Shown here one piece after another: positions 7,150-9,601 of a stretch of DNA of 9,601 nt; position 1 is the stretch's first letter, and each line of letters opens with the position of its first letter. The stretch spans positions 1 to 9,601 of the forward strand of contig JAJXTQ010000047.1 of assembly GCA_021783685.1 (NCBI GenBank). Reading direction: 5' to 3'. Origin of the DNA: Pseudomonadota bacterium (GTDB taxonomy: Bacteria; Pseudomonadota; Gammaproteobacteria; UBA5335). Under the pieces are notes generated by a model. The model did no database searches. It worked only from the letters and a program-made list of their open reading frames with translations, and was not told where the DNA came from. A program made the position numbers and the translations under genes.

Positions 7150-7827
7150 CGCCACCTCGCGACCATCGACCGTGATGAGACCGTCCTGCTGAAACCGGGC
7201 CAGCAGGCGGCTGATGGTCTCCATGGCAAGTCCCAGGTAATTGGCGATCTCGCCGCGTGACATGCTCAGGTGGAAGCGGCTCGCCGACAGGCCGCGCCCC
7301 ACGAACCGGCTCGAGAGGCTGAGCAGGAAGGCGGCCATGCGCGCCTCCGATCCCTTCTTGCCGAGCAGCAGCAGCATCTGCTGGTCCTGCTGGATCTCGC
7401 GCGACAACAGGCGCATCAACTGGCGGCGCAGCCCGGGGACACAGCCGCTCAGTTCATCCAGACGGTCGAAGGGAATTTCGCAGACGCTGGTGTCCTCCAA
7501 CGCCACCACCGAACAGTCGTGCACGTCGGCCGCAATGGCGTCGAAGCCGACGAGCTCGCCGGGAAAATGAAACCCCGTGATCTGTTCGGCGCCATCCTCG
7601 CCCACGGTGACGCTTTTTACCGAGCCGGTGCGGATGGCGAAGATCGACCGCAAGGGGTCGCCCTGCAGAAACAGCTGCTTGCCGCGAGCAACGGGCGCGT
7701 GGCGCTGGACCAGCTGTTCCAGTCGCCGCAGATCCGACTCGCCGATGCCATAGGGCAGGCACAACTCGCGCAGGCTGCAATTTCCGCAGGCGCGCTTCAA
7801 CTCGCCAAATGGAATAACCGCTGTCAC
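7069..7827 (-). CDS. fnr: FNR/ANR-family oxygen-responsive transcriptional regulator
   Basis: This Crp/Fnr-family regulator, 252 residues from the GTG at 7827, is an oxygen sensor through a 4Fe-4S cluster. Cluster ligands are C14, C17 and C23 (CGNCSLRELC) and C116 (SVCEIPF), matching E. coli C20, C23, C29 and C122. An extra C105 is present. The sensor beta-roll contains EQITGFHFPGELVGFDAI. The dimer helix region (RRQLMRLLSREIQQDQQMLL) is followed by a helix-turn-helix whose recognition helix reads METISRLLARFQ. E203, S206 and R207 are the conserved TTGAT-reading residues. The frame stays open to an ATG at 7926, which would give 285 residues. That ATG lies inside the putative -10 element, and the extra 33 residues look unlike FNR, so the GTG is preferred. 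Its tail overlaps the SafE-like gene by 81 bp. It plausibly activates the convergent cco operon under low oxygen and controls itself through the box at 7941-7954. Confidence 0.95.
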   Translation of the reverse strand: MTAVIPFGELKRACGNCSLRELCLPYGIGESDLRRLEQLVQRHAPVARGKQLFLQGDPLRSIFAIRTGSVKSVTVGEDGAEQITGFHFPGELVGFDAIAADVHDCSVVALEDTSVCEIPFDRLDELSGCVPGLRRQLMRLLSREIQQDQQMLLLLGKKGSEARMAAFLLSLSSRFVGRGLSASRFHLSMSRGEIANYLGLAMETISRLLARFQQDGLITVDGREVALLDLPRLHVVADMGSDGGGFTRRREG

Positions 7828-7924
7828 GGCAGGCCCCGTCGGTGGTCGTGATGAACAGAGTGGCACTGCGCCGGACGAACCGAGCCGGCGCCGGGATCCC
7901 GTTTGGCGGCAGTGCGCTGGTGCC

Positions 7925-7954
7925 ATTAAAAACCGCGCCTTTGATCCAGGTCAA
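7925..7954 (-). promoter_or_regulatory. Putative sigma70 promoter of fnr
   Basis: Read on the minus strand, TTGACC (7954-7949) is followed after 18 bases by TTTAAT (7930-7925). The -35 matches the consensus at 5 of 6 positions and the -10 at 5 of 6. Transcription would begin near 7918, giving a leader of about 90 bases before the GTG at 7827. The -35 is contained in the FNR box. Confidence 0.5.
7941..7954. promoter_or_regulatory. FNR/ANR box
   Basis: TTGATCCAGGTCAA matches the FNR consensus TTGAT-N4-ATCAA at 9 of 10 defined bases (G instead of A in the right half). The centre, 7947.5, lies roughly 29 bp upstream of the predicted fnr transcription start and covers its -35. This fits repression (negative autoregulation) better than class II activation, which needs about -41.5. 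It lies about -53 relative to the predicted tRNA start on the other side. The sequence is clear; the regulatory sign is inference. Confidence 0.75.
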
Positions 7955-7964
7955 GGCATCGATC

Positions 7965-7994
7965 TTGACCGCTGTCGCGCGCATCGGCTAGGAT
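7965..7994 (+). promoter_or_regulatory. Putative promoter of the tRNA-Val gene
   Basis: TTGACC at 7965-7970, an 18-base spacer, and TAGGAT at 7989-7994 place the start near 8001, about 7 bases before the mature tRNA. The bases after the -10 (GCGCCGC) form a GC-rich discriminator of the type seen at stringently controlled stable-RNA promoters. Confidence 0.6.
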
Positions 7995-8007
7995 GCGCCG
8001 CTTGCGT

Positions 8008-8082
8008 GGGCGGTTAGCTCAGCGGTAGAGCACTGCCTTCACACGGCAGGGGTCACAGGTTCGAATCCTGTACCGCCCACCA
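8008..8082 (+). tRNA. tRNA-Val, anticodon CAC, CCA encoded
   Basis: A complete cloverleaf can be folded by eye. The acceptor stem is GGGCGGT (8008-8014) with ACCGCCC (8072-8078). The D stem is GCTC/GAGC (8017-8020, 8028-8031). The anticodon stem is CTGCC/GGCAG (8033-8037, 8045-8049) around loop TTCACAC, with anticodon CAC at 8040-8042. A five-base variable loop follows. The T stem is ACAGG/CCTGT around TTCGAAT. Discriminator A is at 8079 and the encoded CCA at 8080-8082. All stems are fully paired. The anticodon CAC reads the valine codon GUG, which is abundant in GC-rich genomes. Confidence 0.97.
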
Positions 8083-8243
8083 CCCCACTGTCGCCGCTTC
8101 CCCCGCCTCGCGGCCTGACCCCGATCCTTGCCGAAGCCCGTTGCCTGGACCTCGCCGGTCGGCATGCCGCTTCATCTTGGCCGCAATCCGGCCGATCGAG
8201 TCGCCCTCTCCGCGCTGTCGGCCCGCCGAATCGGCATGCCTCA
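8083..8243. other. Intergenic region between tRNA-Val and the end of queG
   Basis: This 161-bp stretch has no convincing gene on either strand. A 10-bp direct repeat, TCGGCATGCC, occurs at 8159-8168 and 8231-8240. The first copy lies in the perfect palindrome CGGCATGCCG (8160-8169). Short GC-rich inverted repeats are present, but none is followed by a T-run, so no intrinsic terminator can be called for the tRNA or for queG. Confidence 0.5.
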
Positions 8244-9323
8244 TCAGGAACCGCCGGTACGCTGGCGGCCCAGCGCCCAGCGTACATGCTCGCGCACCAG
8301 TTCCGAGGGATGTTCGAGCCGCGCCGCCAGCGCCGCCGTGATGGCCGGATCGGACGGTGCGTTGCCCAGCGCCACCGCCAGATTGCGCAGCCAGCGCACA
8401 TATCCGATGCGGCGTATGGGCGAGCCGGCGAGACGCGCGTCGAACGTCGGCTCGTCCCAGGCAAACAGATCCAGCAGCCGCGGCGCATCCAGCGCATGGC
8501 GTGGCGCGAAGTCGGCCTCGGCCGTGAGGCTGGCGTAGCGGTTCCAGGGACAGACCAGCTGGCAGTCGTCGCAGCCGTAGATGCGGTTGCCCATGAGCGG
8601 CCGCAGCGGCTCGGGGATGCTCCCGTGATGCTCGATGGTGAGATAGCTGATGCACCGCCGCGCATCGAGGCGATAGGGCCCGAGAATGGCGCCCGTCGGA
8701 CAGACGTCGATGCAGGCCTGGCAACTCCCGCAATGCGACTGCACGGGCTGATCGACCGGCAGCGGCAGGTCGGTCAGGATCTCGCCCAGAAAAAACCAGG
8801 AGCCGGCCTGCCGGTCGAGCAGGTTGGTGTGCTTGCCGATCCAGCCCAGCCCGGCCTGTCGCGCCAGCGCCTTTTCCAGCACTGGCGCGCTGTCGGTGAA
8901 AACCCGGTAACCGTGCGGCGCGGCGGCCTCGGCGATCCGTTGCGCCAGTTGCTCCAGCCGCTTGCGCAGGACCTTGTGATAGTCCCGCCCCAGGGCATAG
9001 CGCGCGACGTAGCCCAGATCCGGCCGGTTCAGGATGTGATCGGGATACTCGGCCGGCGGACGATAATCCATGCGCACGCAGACGGCTCGCCGGCTTCCCG
9101 GCACGAGCCGTTCCGGGTGGCGCCGCAGCGCGACGTTGCGCGCCATGTAGCCCATGTCGCCGTGGCATCCCGCCGCGAGCCATTCCTCCAGCCGGTCGGC
9201 ATCGGCATCCACGGTCAGCGTCGTGATGCCCACCTGCTGGAAGCCCAGCGCACGCCCCCAGGTCTTGATCGCGCGCGCCAGCGCCGGCAGGTCCCCGGCG
9301 GCCGACTCCAGACTAACGGACAT
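8244..9323 (-). CDS. queG: Epoxyqueuosine reductase QueG
   Basis: QueG is the cobalamin- and 4Fe-4S-dependent enzyme that reduces epoxyqueuosine to queuosine at position 34 of GUN-anticodon tRNAs, the last step of queuosine synthesis, in the cytoplasm. The 359-residue product is of normal length. The N-terminal domain (DUF1730 type) contains GCHGDMGYMARN, and FTDSAPVLE has D144, the conserved proposed catalytic acid. GLGWIGKHTNLL follows. The ferredoxin part has C198-X2-C201-X2-C204-X3-C208-P and C251-X2-C254-X3-C258-P (CDDCQLVCPWN), giving two clusters. The C-terminal end (RIGYVRWLRNLAVALGN, then HPSELVREHVRWAL) is the HEAT-like tail. The ATG at 9323 is the natural start, although no strong ribosome-binding site precedes it. 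The gene is divergent from nnrE, an arrangement also seen in E. coli. Confidence 0.97.
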   Translation of the reverse strand: MSVSLESAAGDLPALARAIKTWGRALGFQQVGITTLTVDADADRLEEWLAAGCHGDMGYMARNVALRRHPERLVPGSRRAVCVRMDYRPPAEYPDHILNRPDLGYVARYALGRDYHKVLRKRLEQLAQRIAEAAAPHGYRVFTDSAPVLEKALARQAGLGWIGKHTNLLDRQAGSWFFLGEILTDLPLPVDQPVQSHCGSCQACIDVCPTGAILGPYRLDARRCISYLTIEHHGSIPEPLRPLMGNRIYGCDDCQLVCPWNRYASLTAEADFAPRHALDAPRLLDLFAWDEPTFDARLAGSPIRRIGYVRWLRNLAVALGNAPSDPAITAALAARLEHPSELVREHVRWALGRQRTGGS

Positions 9324-9351
9324 TGGCGCACCGCTTCATGAACCGTATTCT
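9323..9351 (+). promoter_or_regulatory. Putative promoter of nnrE
   Basis: TTGGCG (9323-9328), a 17-base spacer and TATTCT (9346-9351) give a plausible sigma70 promoter, with a start near 9358 and a leader of about 30 bases. Each hexamer matches the consensus at 4 of 6 positions. Its -10 overlaps the opposing queG -10. Confidence 0.35.
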
Positions 9352-9352
9352 A
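9347..9352 (-). promoter_or_regulatory. Putative -10 element for queG
   Basis: On the minus strand TAGAAT (5 of 6 to TATAAT) lies 23 bases before the queG ATG. A weak -35 candidate, TTGGAG, is at 9377-9372 with a long 19-base spacer. The call rests mainly on the -10. Confidence 0.35.
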
Positions 9353-9375
9353 GCGCCTGCACCCCACGCGCCTCC

Positions 9376-9381
9376 AAAGGA
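9376..9381 (+). promoter_or_regulatory. Ribosome-binding site of nnrE
   Basis: AAAGGA lies 8 bases before the ATG at 9390 and supports that start. Confidence 0.65.
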
Positions 9382-9389
9382 CCTCTGCC

Positions 9390-9601
9390 ATGCCCTCGTT
9401 CGCAGCGCCCCCCCGCGCCGTCCCGACGAGGGCGCACCGCGCGGATGAGATGCGGCTGCTGGATGCCCGGCTCGTGCGGCATGCGGCCATCGACGACTAC
9501 GCGCTGATGCAGCAAGCCGGACGCGCCGCCTTCTTCCGCCTGCGCCGGCGCTGGCCGCAGGCGCGGCGACTGGGAGTCGTCTGCGGACCGGGCAACAACG
9601 G
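9390..9601 (+). CDS. nnrE: NAD(P)H-hydrate epimerase NnrE/YjeF N-terminal domain (5' part)
   Basis: The first 70 codons or so of a YjeF-N domain protein are present; the gene runs off the window. The enzyme epimerises damaged R-NAD(P)HX to the S form. In many bacteria it is fused to the ADP-dependent dehydratase NnrD, but whether the fusion exists here cannot be seen. Recognisable segments are ADEMRLLDARLV, the helix YALMQQAGRAAFFRLRRRWP, and the nucleotide-binding strand-loop RRLGVVCGPGNNG at the very end. The CGPGNNG sequence is diagnostic of the family. The start is chosen from the AAAGGA site. The divergent queG neighbour matches the E. coli queG/nnr arrangement, where tsaE follows nnr, so tsaE is the expected next gene outside the window. 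Confidence 0.93.
   Translation, partial: MPSFAAPPRAVPTRAHRADEMRLLDARLVRHAAIDDYALMQQAGRAAFFRLRRRWPQARRLGVVCGPGNN

Noticed and set aside
7149..7200. Possible intrinsic terminator after the SafE-like gene.
   Set aside because: There is no stable hairpin followed by a T-run, and the region is coding for fnr on the other strand.
8159..8240. 10-bp direct repeat TCGGCATGCC as a possible attachment site or mobile-element footprint next to the tRNA.
   Set aside because: It is short, GC-rich and not a copy of the tRNA 3' end, and there is no integrase or other mobile gene nearby. Chance is a sufficient explanation.
8039..9183. Minus-strand frames whose ends read GGTGFEPVTPAV and WWAVQDSNL.
   Set aside because: These are the well-known spurious peptides produced by translating the antisense strand of a tRNA gene. 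The rest of both frames shadows queG.

Overview
This window is GC-rich chromosomal DNA with short gene spacing. It is most likely from a gammaproteobacterium, for example a Chromatiales- or Xanthomonadales-like lineage. That placement is an inference from three things: the gene order cco(N)OQP-x-ccoGHIS-safE-fnr, an FNR of the E. coli/ANR cysteine pattern (CX2CX5C plus a central Cys), and the divergent queG/nnrE pair known from Enterobacteria and relatives. A betaproteobacterium cannot be excluded.

Positions 1-1515 hold the 3' part of a cbb3-type cytochrome c oxidase structural operon: the end of ccoO (its CXXCH haem site is still visible), ccoQ, and a dihaem ccoP. Positions 1526-1843 encode a 105-residue protein with two membrane spans that I do not recognise. 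It sits exactly between the structural genes and the assembly genes. Positions 1840-6364 hold the assembly genes: ccoG (polyferredoxin-type Cu(II) reductase family), ccoH (divergent FixH-like), ccoI (P1B copper ATPase) and ccoS. A TauE/SafE-like (COG2836) membrane protein with a His-rich tail follows at 6361-7149. Five junctions in this run are 4-base ATGA/GTGA overlaps, so everything up to 7149 reads as one translationally coupled unit. Its job would be to build a high-affinity terminal oxidase and supply copper to its binuclear centre.

On the minus strand, converging on this operon, is an FNR/ANR-type oxygen-responsive regulator, a plausible regulator of the oxidase operon (whose own promoter lies outside the window). 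The two genes overlap tail to tail by 81 bp. The fnr promoter region holds a near-perfect FNR box (TTGAT-N4-GTCAA) that covers the putative -35 element, which suggests autoregulation. The same intergenic region carries a divergent promoter for a tRNA-Val(CAC) gene. The two -35 elements form a perfect 7-bp inverted repeat.

After the tRNA and a featureless stretch of about 160 bp comes queG (epoxyqueuosine reductase, minus strand). A 66-bp intergenic region with overlapping putative divergent promoters follows, then the 5' end of nnrE (NAD(P)HX epimerase), which is cut by the window edge. No CRISPR array, insertion sequence, phage gene or clear intrinsic terminator was seen. The content is mostly well-known core respiration and tRNA-modification machinery. 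The least explained items are the 105-residue membrane protein, the His-rich SafE tail, and the overlapping 3' ends and promoters around fnr.
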